NCBI GenBank assembly: GCA_903840505.1
Contig: CAIMGI010000219.1
Coordinates: 1-48,045 of the forward strand
Length of the DNA stretch: 48,045 nt
Origin: an uncultured Bacteroidota bacterium
Lineage (GTDB): Bacteria > Bacteroidota > Bacteroidia > UBA4408
Direction of reading: 5' to 3'
Made by a program: the position numbers and the translations under genes. Below, piece after piece: positions 36,312-44,556 of this stretch (positions within the stretch are counted from its first letter, which is position 1; each line of letters starts with the position of its first letter). The notes below the pieces were generated by a model. That model saw nothing but the letters and a program-made list of their open reading frames with translations, was not told the origin of the DNA and searched no databases.

Positions 36312-37526
36312 ATGAAAAAAATTCTCCTTTCAATTATTCTAACTGTTCCCTTTTATACTATTGCACAACAACAAGTAAAATGTGGAAATGCAGATGTATT
36401 AAAACCCTATTTAGAAAATAGTGCTGCTGCTAAAAGAAATGCAGATATTATCGATTCTGTAAAAACCGCTTTCTTTAATGACCCACAAAAACTTGCTGAC
36501 GCTCAGAATGCAACCTATATTATTCCGGTAGTATTTCACGTTTTTGCAAACAATGCTCAGGCACTGGTTCCGGTTGCTCAATGCCAATCTGCATTGGATA
36601 AAGCAAATGAGGATTTCAATGCCTGGAATGCCGATTTGAGTACTGTTGATCCTGAATTCATAGGAAGGGCATCTTCCATAAAGATAAATTTTGTACTTGC
36701 CCAAAAAGACACCAATGGAAATGCTACATTAGGGGTTACTTATCACCCCCTAGATTCAGGTTTTGGCGCCTATCAGGTTATGGACAATATTATTGCACAA
36801 TATGCTTGGAACAATTACAAGTATATGAACATATATGTTATGAATGATCTTTTTGGCAATGGAGTGAATAATAATTCCGGTATAGCATATCCGCCAGACA
36901 CATATAACTCCAATAATAAAATTGATAGAATTGTTTATAATTATTGGTATTTAGGGAATACGGGTTCATCCATTGCAGACCCTGAATTTCAATCGACAAT
37001 TACGCACGAATATGGTCATTGGCTTAGTCTTGGTCATACCTTTGGAGGAAATTGCAATGATGCTGATGGCATTGCAGATACCCCTCCTAGTGACGCTGCG
37101 GGTGGTGGTTGCGGTCCGAATGCTGTTCATTGCGGAGGAAACATAAATGGAGAAAACTATATGGACTATAATGCAAGTTGCTACAAAATGTATACTCAAG
37201 GACAGGTAACTAAAATGCTTGCGGCCTTACAGCACCCTACTCGCTTTCCATTGTGGCAACAAAGTAACCTTATTGCAGCTGGTTTAGGACAATATGTTGG
37301 AATAAATGATGTAAATAAACAGGAAATTAAATGTATAGTAAACGATAATATTTTGTACACCGATGCTGAAAAATTCTTTATTTATGATTTGCTCGGAAAT
37401 TTAGTCGTGCAACAAAGTAACAGCTATAATTATTCATTGAGCCACATTGCTTCGGGAGCTTATATTATATCACTTGAAAAGGAAGGGCAGCAACAATTCA
37501 AAAAAATTACTGTTTTAAAACAATAG
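36312..37526 (+). CDS. M43-family (pappalysin-like) metalloprotease with T9SS sorting domain
   Basis: A 404-residue secreted protease. The signal peptide covers residues 1-19. A propeptide-like region is followed by YIIPVVFHVFAN (start of the catalytic domain). The zinc site is H232-E233-x-x-H236-x5-H242 in ITHEYGHWLSLGHTFGG, with the Met-turn NYMDYNASC at M284 and cysteines that can pair around it. The last 70 residues (FFIYDLLGNLVVQQSNSYNY, HIASGAYIISLEKEG, ITVLKQ) form a type A C-terminal sorting domain for the type IX secretion system. I infer an extracellular or surface-bound protease that degrades proteins for nutrition. It is convergent with the TPR-like gene, four bases away. Confidence 0.93.
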   Translation: MKKILLSIILTVPFYTIAQQQVKCGNADVLKPYLENSAAAKRNADIIDSVKTAFFNDPQKLADAQNATYIIPVVFHVFANNAQALVPVAQCQSALDKANEDFNAWNADLSTVDPEFIGRASSIKINFVLAQKDTNGNATLGVTYHPLDSGFGAYQVMDNIIAQYAWNNYKYMNIYVMNDLFGNGVNNNSGIAYPPDTYNSNNKIDRIVYNYWYLGNTGSSIADPEFQSTITHEYGHWLSLGHTFGGNCNDADGIADTPPSDAAGGGCGPNAVHCGGNINGENYMDYNASCYKMYTQGQVTKMLAALQHPTRFPLWQQSNLIAAGLGQYVGINDVNKQEIKCIVNDNILYTDAEKFFIYDLLGNLVVQQSNSYNYSLSHIASGAYIISLEKEGQQQFKKITVLKQ

Positions 37527-37530
37527 GATT

Positions 37531-38469
37531 TTACTTTGCAGGATGATTCTTGTAATATTTTTCTAATCGCTTTTGGGACAAATTTATAAAGTAACTTTTT
37601 TGTTTCTCGCTCAATTGCTTGTTAATAATGGATTGTACATTTAGCTGTTTTAAAATAACCAGTGCCTTTTCCTTTTCATTATTATCTAAGTGACTTTTAA
37701 ACTCATAGTATAAATAAAGCAAATTCGTGCTGTATCTTTTGGTTAAAACTTTGCAATAATTATTCGCCAAAACATAGTTCTTTTGTTTTAGGTATATTTT
37801 TGATAAAAAATAGTTTGCCTCGGTACTAAGCGCAAAATCGCTCGACTGCGATGCTGTAGTTAACTGCTCTATACCTATTTTAAAATTTCCCTTTGGATAA
37901 ATTAACAGGTAGGGCTTTAGTATTGGATATTCATCGTCTAAGGTGGTAATATAATAATTGTACAAACCCGATGTAAGATAAAAATATTCATACTCCTTTT
38001 CCTTTCCGAAAGACATTTTCAAATAATCGACACAAGAGTTGGTATGTGAAACAGCTTTCAAATAATTCTTGTTTAAGCCTTCTATTCGCGTTTTATAAGA
38101 ATAAATATTTATAAAAGTATAGATATCTTCATTGGAAAGTTTTTGTTTGCTTTTACTTGTCTTTTGTTGAGCAGAAGATAAATTAAGATAAAAATTCTTC
38201 CTGTTTTCAAAATTGTCTTCACCACTTATAATAAGCCACCAATAATAATTAACAGATAGTAAATAGGATAACGATTGTTCAGGAAATACCTTTTTTGTTT
38301 GTTTAATAAGAGAATCAGCGGTTTGAAATTTAAAACAATACAGGGCATTAAAAATTGCATAACTTTTTTGCTTTAATTCAGGCACATCGTTTGTTGTTTC
38401 TGAATAACCCTTTGGTAAGGCAAAAAAGAAGCTAAGAAAAATAAATAGGCAGACACTTTTTTTCACCAC
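37531..38469 (-). CDS. Exported TPR-like helical protein
   Basis: A 312-residue protein with a signal peptide (residues 1-22) and an otherwise helical sequence with loosely spaced TPR-like pairs, for example SYAIFNALYCFKFQTADSLI, LSYLLSVNYYWWLIISGEDN, NYFLSKIYLKQKNYVLANNY and LYYEFKSHLDNNEKEKALVI. I do not recognise a named family. The proposed start is GTG; no ATG lies nearby in frame ahead of the signal peptide. On the minus strand a TAAATTTG box at 38487-38480 would give a start close to the GTG. It is divergent from the SprT-like gene. Confidence 0.75.
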   Translation of the reverse strand: MVKKSVCLFIFLSFFFALPKGYSETTNDVPELKQKSYAIFNALYCFKFQTADSLIKQTKKVFPEQSLSYLLSVNYYWWLIISGEDNFENRKNFYLNLSSAQQKTSKSKQKLSNEDIYTFINIYSYKTRIEGLNKNYLKAVSHTNSCVDYLKMSFGKEKEYEYFYLTSGLYNYYITTLDDEYPILKPYLLIYPKGNFKIGIEQLTTASQSSDFALSTEANYFLSKIYLKQKNYVLANNYCKVLTKRYSTNLLYLYYEFKSHLDNNEKEKALVILKQLNVQSIINKQLSEKQKSYFINLSQKRLEKYYKNHPAK

Positions 38470-38501
38470 GCAAAATTCGCAAATTTATTTACAAAACAGT
38501 A

Positions 38502-38528
38502 TTGTAAAAGTAAATGTATTTATCTTTG
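38502..38528 (+). promoter_or_regulatory. Promoter of the SprT-like gene
   Basis: TTG at 38502-38504, a 17-base spacer and TATCTTTG at 38521-38528 match the Bacteroidota consensus fully. The start site would fall at or just before the ATG codons at 38534 and 38540, giving an almost leaderless mRNA. Confidence 0.6.
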
Positions 38529-38533
38529 TGAAT

Positions 38534-39154
38534 ATGACTATGGCGAAACAACAATACAAGAGTGCTTTAGCTCCCTATATTCCTGAAAAGGCTCTTGATA
38601 TAATTGCCGAATGGCTTATTTTATATGATTTCAACCTAAAAATTACGGAAAGCAGAAACACAAAATTAGGTGATTATAGAGCCCCAATATACCATAAAAG
38701 GCACTTTATTACCATTAATCACAACCTCAATAAGTTTGCATTTTTAATTACACTAGTTCACGAAATAGCACATTTAACAACCTGGAATAAACACAAGGAC
38801 AAGGTTAAACCGCACGGAATACAGTGGAAAGAGGAATACAAAGTACTGATGAAGGTATTTTTTCTGAGCAATACATTTCCGGAAGATATTGAACTTGTTT
38901 TGAAGAACTATATGGATAATCCATCAGCATCCAGTTGTTCGGATGATCAACTACAGCGCATTTTAAAGAAATACGACAAACCAAATTCATTCGTGCATTT
39001 GGAGCAATTATCTGAAGGGGCATTGTTTACATACAATGAAAATAGATTTTTCAAAAAAGGAGTTCGTCTTAGAAAACGATATAAATGTGTTGAAACATCT
39101 ACCAATAGAGCCTACCTATTCAATCCACTGACGGAAGTTAAACCAATTGGTTAG
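38534..39154 (+). CDS. SprT-like zinc-metalloprotease-domain protein
   Basis: A 206-residue protein with a SprT-like domain. The zinc motif is LVHEIAHLTTW (H76, E77, H80), and H94 in KPHGIQWKEEY is a likely third ligand. LKITESRNTKLGDYR and RHFITINHNL are the usual preceding strands. The C-terminal region (GVRLRKRYKCVETSTNRAYL) has one cysteine only, so the zinc-ribbon of E. coli SprT is not obvious. Eukaryotic relatives (SPRTN) cut DNA-protein cross-links; bacterial roles are unclear. The promoter ends six bases before the ATG at 38534, and a second in-frame ATG follows at 38540, so the start is uncertain by two codons. Confidence 0.82.
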   Translation: MTMAKQQYKSALAPYIPEKALDIIAEWLILYDFNLKITESRNTKLGDYRAPIYHKRHFITINHNLNKFAFLITLVHEIAHLTTWNKHKDKVKPHGIQWKEEYKVLMKVFFLSNTFPEDIELVLKNYMDNPSASSCSDDQLQRILKKYDKPNSFVHLEQLSEGALFTYNENRFFKKGVRLRKRYKCVETSTNRAYLFNPLTEVKPIG

Positions 39155-39210
39155 TTTTTATGTTGTTCGTAAAGTAAAATTCATTGCCTAGTTATATCGC
39201 TTTCAAAATG

Positions 39211-39218
39211 TATCTTTG
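39211..39218 (+). promoter_or_regulatory. -7 box upstream of the radical SAM gene
   Basis: TATCTTTG is identical to the box before the neighbouring genes at 38534 and 40314. The nearest TTG (39184-39186) is 24 bases upstream, longer than usual. Confidence 0.45.
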
Positions 39219-39234
39219 AAAGATATTTTACCTT

Positions 39235-40257
39235 TTGAAAACGAGTATTAAAGACGGAATCAATTTTTTATCAAAACTCTCATTGCCGAGATTGCAGAAC
39301 GGTTTTGTTGTTGTCTTAAGTTATTACATTTCAAAAATCACTTCAAAACCCATACAATGGGGAATGCCTATTAGCATTTCAATTGAACCAACCACTTCTT
39401 GTAATTTAAGATGTCCTGAATGCCCCAGTGGTAAAAGAGAATTTACCAGACCAACAGGGATGCTTGACCCCATTTTTTTTAGTAAAACTATTGATAGCTT
39501 AAAAAATGAATTGGTATACCTCATTTTTTATTTTCAAGGTGAGCCGTATTTAAACCCCTCTTTTTTAGAAATGGTTTCGTATGCTTCAAAAAGTGGGATT
39601 TATACCGCGACATCTACAAATGCGCATTATTTAAACGATGAGAATGCACGTAAAACAATTGAAAGCGGATTGGATAGATTGATTGTTTCAATTGATGGAA
39701 CGACACAGGAAACATATGAACAGTACCGGATTGGTGGTGATTTGCAAAAGGTAATTGAAGGAACTAAGAATATTATTGAATGGAAAAAAAAATTAAAATC
39801 ATCCACTCCACATATTATATTTCAGTTTTTGGTAGTTGCTCCAAACGAACATCAAATTAAAGACATTCAACAACTCGGGAAGGATTTAGGAGTAGATGAA
39901 GTACGGCTGAAAACAGCACAAGTATATGAATACGAAAATGGCAATCCATTAATTCCCACAAATCAAAAATATGCTCGATACAAAAAAAATAGTGCTGGAA
40001 AGTTCGAATTAAAGAACAAACTTGTAAACCACTGTTGGAAGTTGTGGCATTCCTGCGTAATTAGTTGGGATGGATTGGTTGTCCCCTGCTGTTTTGATAA
40101 AGATGCACAACACCGTTTAGGGGATTTAAAGGAAACCCCTTTCAAACAAATTTGGAAAGGCAATGGATACGGCAAATTTCGAGCTTCGGTATTACGCTCC
40201 CGAAAAGAAATTGATATCTGTTCGAATTGTTCAGAAGGAACTGAGGTATGGGCATAA
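39235..40257 (+). CDS. Radical SAM protein with SPASM domain
   Basis: A 340-residue enzyme with the radical SAM cluster C56-x3-C60-x2-C63 in TTSCNLRCPECPSG, and typical barrel segments (YFQGEPYLNPSFLEMVSYAS, GIYTATSTNAHYL, DRLIVSIDGTTQETYEQYR). The C-terminal SPASM domain has C267, C274, C285, C286, C329 and C332 (HSCVISWDGLVVPCCFDKDA, EIDICSNC). Such proteins include peptide- and sugar-modifying maturases and glycan-linked enzymes; no precursor peptide gene is visible next to it. The start codon is TTG, which is the only start upstream of the strongly conserved part without losing it. Confidence 0.9.
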   Translation: MKTSIKDGINFLSKLSLPRLQNGFVVVLSYYISKITSKPIQWGMPISISIEPTTSCNLRCPECPSGKREFTRPTGMLDPIFFSKTIDSLKNELVYLIFYFQGEPYLNPSFLEMVSYASKSGIYTATSTNAHYLNDENARKTIESGLDRLIVSIDGTTQETYEQYRIGGDLQKVIEGTKNIIEWKKKLKSSTPHIIFQFLVVAPNEHQIKDIQQLGKDLGVDEVRLKTAQVYEYENGNPLIPTNQKYARYKKNSAGKFELKNKLVNHCWKLWHSCVISWDGLVVPCCFDKDAQHRLGDLKETPFKQIWKGNGYGKFRASVLRSRKEIDICSNCSEGTEVWA

Positions 40258-40288
40258 TAAATTCATTTCGTGCAACCAAGCAAAACTA

Positions 40289-40296
40289 TATCTTTG
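40289..40296 (+). promoter_or_regulatory. -7 box upstream of gldA
   Basis: TATCTTTG again matches TAnnTTTG in full, 17 bases before the GTG start of the ABC ATPase. A good -33 TTG is not seen. Confidence 0.45.
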
Positions 40297-40313
40297 TATC
40301 ATAAATTTTTATT

Positions 40314-41225
40314 GTGTCAATTAAAGTAACAGATATCAGCAAAGTATACGGTACACAAAAGGCGCTCAATAAAGTTTCTTTTGAAGTATCAAGTGGCGAG
40401 ATTATAGGTTTTTTAGGTCCAAATGGTGCCGGAAAATCTACTATGATGAAAATTATTACCTGTTTCATTCCTCAAACTGAAGGCTCTGTATCTGTTTGTG
40501 GATATGATGTTGTTGAGCAATCAATTGAAGTAAGAAAAAATGTTGGCTATTTACCTGAACACAACCCTTTATACCTTGATATGTATGTGAAAGAATACCT
40601 CCACTTTATTGGCGGCTTACACAAAATGTCAAACAATCAACTTGCCAAGAGAGTTCCCGAAATGATAGACAGTGTTGGGTTACAAGTCGAACAAAACAAA
40701 AAAATCGGTGCTTTATCAAAAGGCTATAGACAGCGTGTTGGCTTAGCCCAAGCATTGATACACAATCCGAATGTTTTAATTTTAGATGAGCCTACTACCG
40801 GTCTAGACCCAAATCAGTTGGCTGAAATTCGCGAATTAATTCGCAGTGTTGGAAAAGAAAAAACAGTGATGCTTTCAACACATATTATGCAAGAGGTAAA
40901 GGCTATTTGTGATCGAGTTATTATTATTAACAAAGGGGAAATTGTTGCCGATGAAACAACAGTTGTACTCCAACAACAAAATGGTTCGGAAATAATTGTA
41001 ACTGTTGAATTTGATAAAGCCGTGACAACTACTGATCTGAACAAAATAGAGGGAGTTATTTCTGCTCAAAACACTTCGGGAAATACCTGGAAAATTAAAT
41101 CTGCAGACGGCAAAGACATTCGAAGCATTCTTTTTAAATGGGCTGTCGAAAATAATCTTTCTGTTCTTACAATGCAACGCGAAGAGCAAAGCTTAGAAGA
41201 TGTATTTCTAAAGCTTACTAAGTAA
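40314..41225 (+). CDS. gldA: GldA-type ABC transporter ATP-binding protein
   Basis: A 303-residue ATPase with Walker A GPNGAGKST (35-43), the signature LSKGYRQR (134-141), Walker B VLILDEPTTGLD (154-165) and the switch histidine H190 in MLSTHIMQE. The N-terminal SIKVTDISKVYGTQKALNKV and the roughly 80-residue C-terminal extension (VTVEFDKAVTTTDLNKIEGV) match GldA, the gliding-motility ABC ATPase of Flavobacterium. GldA works with the membrane proteins GldF and GldG, whose genes are not in this window. GldA homologues are also found in non-gliding Bacteroidota. The start codon is GTG, and a terminator follows. Confidence 0.8.
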   Translation: MSIKVTDISKVYGTQKALNKVSFEVSSGEIIGFLGPNGAGKSTMMKIITCFIPQTEGSVSVCGYDVVEQSIEVRKNVGYLPEHNPLYLDMYVKEYLHFIGGLHKMSNNQLAKRVPEMIDSVGLQVEQNKKIGALSKGYRQRVGLAQALIHNPNVLILDEPTTGLDPNQLAEIRELIRSVGKEKTVMLSTHIMQEVKAICDRVIIINKGEIVADETTVVLQQQNGSEIIVTVEFDKAVTTTDLNKIEGVISAQNTSGNTWKIKSADGKDIRSILFKWAVENNLSVLTMQREEQSLEDVFLKLTK

Positions 41226-41226
41226 G

Positions 41227-41256
41227 TAAAGTGTATTAATCGACACTTTATTTTTC
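41227..41256 (+). terminator. Intrinsic terminator after gldA
   Basis: The arms taaagtgt (41227-41234) and acacttta (41243-41250) pair perfectly with loop attaatcg, followed by a T-rich tail. Confidence 0.75.
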
Positions 41257-41317
41257 CCTATTACCCATAATCACCCAACATTTTCTTATTTTTATTTTTT
41301 AATAAAATAGCAACAAT

Positions 41318-43363
41318 ATGAAACTTCAAAATTATTCCCTTGGTAAATGGATTTCCGGTGAAGGCGAAGGCCAAAATTTATTTAATGCAATTACAGGTGA
41401 GGCGATTTATACCGCCAGTAGCAAAGGGCTCGATTTTGCGGCAATGCTTGATTATGCGCGCAAAGTAGGTGGCCCAAAATTACGTAAGCTTACTTTTCAC
41501 GAACGAGGAAGGATGCTTAAAGCGCTTGCTTTTCATTTACAATCCAAAAAGGAAGAGTTCTATAAAATAAGTTGGGCTACCGGTGCTACACGTTCTGACA
41601 GTTGGGTAGACATTGAGGGTGGTATAGGAAATCTATTTGCCTACGCTAGTTTAAGAAGACAATTTCCTGACGAAACATTTTGTGTGGATGGTGATATCGC
41701 AAAACTTTCTAAAGGCGGAACTTTTATTGGTCAACACATTTGTGTTCCAAAAGAGGGTGTAGCAATTCATATCAATGCATTTAACTTTCCTGTTTGGGGA
41801 ATGTTAGAAAAAGTTGCTGTTAATTGGTTGGCGGGAGTCCCTGCAATTGTAAAGCCGGCAACGGTTACCTCCTTTTTAACGGAAGCTGTTGTACAGGAAA
41901 TTATTGCCTGCGGTATTTTGCCCGAAGGGTCTTTGCAATTGATTTGCGGAAGTGCTAATGGCATTTTAGAAAATGTCCAATCGCAGGATGTGGTAACATT
42001 TACAGGCTCTGCATCCACCGGAAAAATGTTAAAGGCACATCCGCGATTATTAGAAGAAGCTGTACATTTTAATATGGAAGCCGATTCTCTGAATTGCTGT
42101 GTATTAGGCTCTGATGTAAAGGTTGGCTCTGCAGAATTTGATATTTTTATAAAAGAGGTTCAACGTGAAATGACTACCAAAGCAGGACAAAAATGTACTG
42201 CGATTCGCAGAATTATTGTTCCCGAAAATATGGTGGAAGATGTTCAAATAGCCTTGGGTAAACGCTTGGCAAGTACTGTAATTGGCGACCCTAATGTGGA
42301 AGGTGTTCGAATGGGTGCATTGGCCGGGCCAACTCAATTGAAAGAAGTAATCGAAAAAGTAGAGTTGTTATCAAAAACTCAAAAAATTGTATTTGGAAGC
42401 TTAACCAATTTTGAAGTACAGGGTGCCGATAAAAATAAAGGCGCATTTATGTCTCCCATTTTATTCTTAAACGAAAATCCGTTTAAATATACCGACTGTC
42501 ATAGTGTTGAGGCTTTTGGTCCTGTAAGTACCATAATGCCATATAAAAATATGGATGAAGCAATTGAATTGAGTAAGATGGGCAAAGGTTCATTGGTTAG
42601 TTCAATTATAACTGCAAATGATGTTATTGCAAAAGAATATGTATTGGGAGCAGCATCTATGCACGGACGTATTCTAATTTTAAATGCCGATTGTGCAAAA
42701 GAAAGTACAGGTCACGGATCGCCAATGCCAATGCTTGTTCACGGTGGACCGGGAAGAGCAGGTGGAGGAGAAGAAATGGGTGGAAAACGAGGAGTGTTTC
42801 ATTATTTGCAACGGACCGCAATTCAAGGCTCTCCAACAACACTTACAAAAGTTACCAACCAATACCAATACGGTGGAAAATATATCGAAAAGGACATTCA
42901 CCCTTTCAAACGTTATTTCGAAGAGCTTGAAATTGGCGAAACATTGATTACAAAAACCCATTTGGTAACATTGGAGGACATTGAAAAATTTGCTGAGCTA
43001 AGTGGAGATAAATTTTATGCCCATATGGATGAAAAGTCATTGGAGGGAACCATTTTCACAGGTCGTGTTGCTCACGGTTATTTTATTTTATCGCGTGCCG
43101 CAGGACTGTTTGTAGATGCGCCCAAAGGGCCTGTATTATTAAATTACGGAATTGATGAATGTAGGTTTACAAAACCTGTTTATCCTGGAAGTACTATTGC
43201 TGTTCGTTTTACTTGTAAAGAAAAAGCGGAACAAGAAAAAAAGGACGAGCATGATATTGCTAAAGGAATAGTTAAATGGTTGGTAGATGTATTTGATGAA
43301 ACAGGAGAAACTGTTGCCATCGCGACCATATTGACAATGGTAAAATTAAAAAACCAAAAGTAG
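41318..43363 (+). CDS. paaZ: Bifunctional aldehyde dehydrogenase / enoyl-CoA hydratase (PaaZ-type)
   Basis: A 681-residue fusion. Residues 1-515 are an aldehyde dehydrogenase with E254 in HFNMEADSLN and the nucleophile C293 in AGQKCTAIRR, matching E256 and C295 of E. coli PaaZ. FNFPVWGMLEK and TFTGSASTGKML bind cofactor and substrate. Residues 530-681 are a MaoC-like hydratase with S562-G-D564-x4-H569 in ELSGDKFYAHMD. PaaZ opens the oxepin ring in phenylacetyl-CoA degradation and oxidises the resulting aldehyde. The paaABCDE, paaG, paaK and related genes are not in this window, so it is an isolated copy. The preceding terminator makes it the first gene of its transcript. Confidence 0.92.
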   Translation: MKLQNYSLGKWISGEGEGQNLFNAITGEAIYTASSKGLDFAAMLDYARKVGGPKLRKLTFHERGRMLKALAFHLQSKKEEFYKISWATGATRSDSWVDIEGGIGNLFAYASLRRQFPDETFCVDGDIAKLSKGGTFIGQHICVPKEGVAIHINAFNFPVWGMLEKVAVNWLAGVPAIVKPATVTSFLTEAVVQEIIACGILPEGSLQLICGSANGILENVQSQDVVTFTGSASTGKMLKAHPRLLEEAVHFNMEADSLNCCVLGSDVKVGSAEFDIFIKEVQREMTTKAGQKCTAIRRIIVPENMVEDVQIALGKRLASTVIGDPNVEGVRMGALAGPTQLKEVIEKVELLSKTQKIVFGSLTNFEVQGADKNKGAFMSPILFLNENPFKYTDCHSVEAFGPVSTIMPYKNMDEAIELSKMGKGSLVSSIITANDVIAKEYVLGAASMHGRILILNADCAKESTGHGSPMPMLVHGGPGRAGGGEEMGGKRGVFHYLQRTAIQGSPTTLTKVTNQYQYGGKYIEKDIHPFKRYFEELEIGETLITKTHLVTLEDIEKFAELSGDKFYAHMDEKSLEGTIFTGRVAHGYFILSRAAGLFVDAPKGPVLLNYGIDECRFTKPVYPGSTIAVRFTCKEKAEQEKKDEHDIAKGIVKWLVDVFDETGETVAIATILTMVKLKNQK

Positions 43364-43374
43364 TTTTGTTATAA

Positions 43375-44010
43375 ATGGGTAAAATAATCGACAAATTTAT
43401 AAAGGAGTATAGCGCTGAACCGCTTGCAGAAGAAAGGTTCAGAATACTTATGGAGATTATTAACCTGTATTATGATTCTGATTTTAGTAAGATAGACGTT
43501 CTACTTAGAAAGGAGCTTGAACTTTGCCTACAAACAGGCAACATAGATGGAGAGGCTCTTATCCGCTATATGTTTGCGTATTCTGCATTTGAAAAGGGTG
43601 ACTTTAAAAATGGGGAGGAACAAGTTAAATATGTTATGTCTATTTTACCCAGGGTAACGAATCACGAGGTAAAAGCTCAGGTATTCAATTTTATGGCCTT
43701 TATGTATTCTCACCAAGGTCAGTATGAAAAAGCATTTGAACACTGCTATGAATGCATTAGAGAGGCAGAATTGTCCGGCAACAAAAAAAATCAGTTTTGG
43801 GGTGCATATTCACTAGGCGTTTTACACTTTGATTTGAAAGATTTTTTGAATGCTGAAAAAAATTATACTGAGGCAGCAAAGGGCTTTTCCAAGTATGGCA
43901 ATGAGTATGGTGTGGCCAGAAGCGAAACAGGACTATCATCAATATATATACAACAGGAAAAATATCAGGAGGCTGAAGAGTTTCGCCTGTTATTTCAGCA
44001 ATTTCATTAA
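43375..44010 (+). CDS. TPR protein, truncated at its 3' end
   Basis: A 211-residue TPR protein. The repeats are well formed (MFAYSAFEKGDFKNGEEQVK, FMAFMYSHQGQYEKAFEHCY, YSLGVLHFDLKDFLNAEKNY, GLSSIYIQQEKYQEAEEF), but the last one breaks off at about codon 202 and is followed by the short run RLLFQQFH and a stop. That run is the reverse complement of the sigma-factor gene that meets it here. Genes like this usually go on to a further catalytic or DNA-binding domain, so the visible protein is probably only the N-terminal part. It begins 11 bases after paaZ. The break point at about 43981 is shared with the sigma gene. Confidence 0.7.
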   Translation: MGKIIDKFIKEYSAEPLAEERFRILMEIINLYYDSDFSKIDVLLRKELELCLQTGNIDGEALIRYMFAYSAFEKGDFKNGEEQVKYVMSILPRVTNHEVKAQVFNFMAFMYSHQGQYEKAFEHCYECIREAELSGNKKNQFWGAYSLGVLHFDLKDFLNAEKNYTEAAKGFSKYGNEYGVARSETGLSSIYIQQEKYQEAEEFRLLFQQFH

Positions 44011-44482
44011 AACTTCTATCCTCAATCTCGTGCATAATAAAAACTTCCCGCTGCTTCTCCGGCAATTCATCCAATGCTTCTTCCAATGCTTGCATTATTA
44101 TTTTTCTGGCATAAGCACCATCCGGACTTACATTGTTATCCGGCAACAAATCGGCAATGGATAAAACATCATCGTCATCTTCTCCTTTCGGAAATTGATG
44201 CTTGCTCATCGCTTCCGGCCTTTTCTTTCTGAACAGATCGGTAATTTTATTACGGGCTACCGTAAATAACCAAGCCGACACTTGTTCAACGGGTTTCATT
44301 AAGCGGTACGTTTCTGTTAGCTGGTAAAAGACATCCTGCAGTATGTCCTCAGCATCCTCCTCATCTGGAACGCGCTTGCGTATAAAATCAAGCAGTCGCC
44401 TACTTTCTTTCCGAACGGTTTGGTTTATGTCTTCGTTCTGTTCAGCGGTCATAATCGATTCTATGCTAAGCGTATCCTTCAT
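43757..44482 (-). CDS. ECF-type RNA polymerase sigma factor, truncated within region 4
   Basis: The first 167 residues are a clear ECF sigma factor. Region 2 contains LLDFIRKRVPDEEDAEDILQ and VFYQLTETYR, followed by SAWLFTVARNKITDLFRKKR, and an acidic linker. Region 4 begins (ALDELPEKQREVFIMHEIED, RSFNEIAEITGE) and then stops matching. After E167 (codon 43982-43984) the frame runs on for 74 residues (TLQPPDIFPVVYIL and onward) that are the antisense of the TPR gene. The recognition helix that should bind the -35 element is missing, so this sigma factor cannot be functional as it stands unless the junction is an assembly error. There is no anti-sigma gene nearby. Confidence 0.75.
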   Translation of the reverse strand: MKDTLSIESIMTAEQNEDINQTVRKESRRLLDFIRKRVPDEEDAEDILQDVFYQLTETYRLMKPVEQVSAWLFTVARNKITDLFRKKRPEAMSKHQFPKGEDDDDVLSIADLLPDNNVSPDGAYARKIIMQALEEALDELPEKQREVFIMHEIEDRSFNEIAEITGETLQPPDIFPVVYILMIVLFRFWPHHTHCHTWKSPLLPQYNFFQHSKNLSNQSVKRLVNMHPKTDFFCCRTILPL

Positions 44483-44556
44483 CTATTAGGGTAGACGAAC
44501 GAAAACAAAATATATTTTAAAATTTTTGACTATTTCTCTGAAAGCCTTGTTCCATA

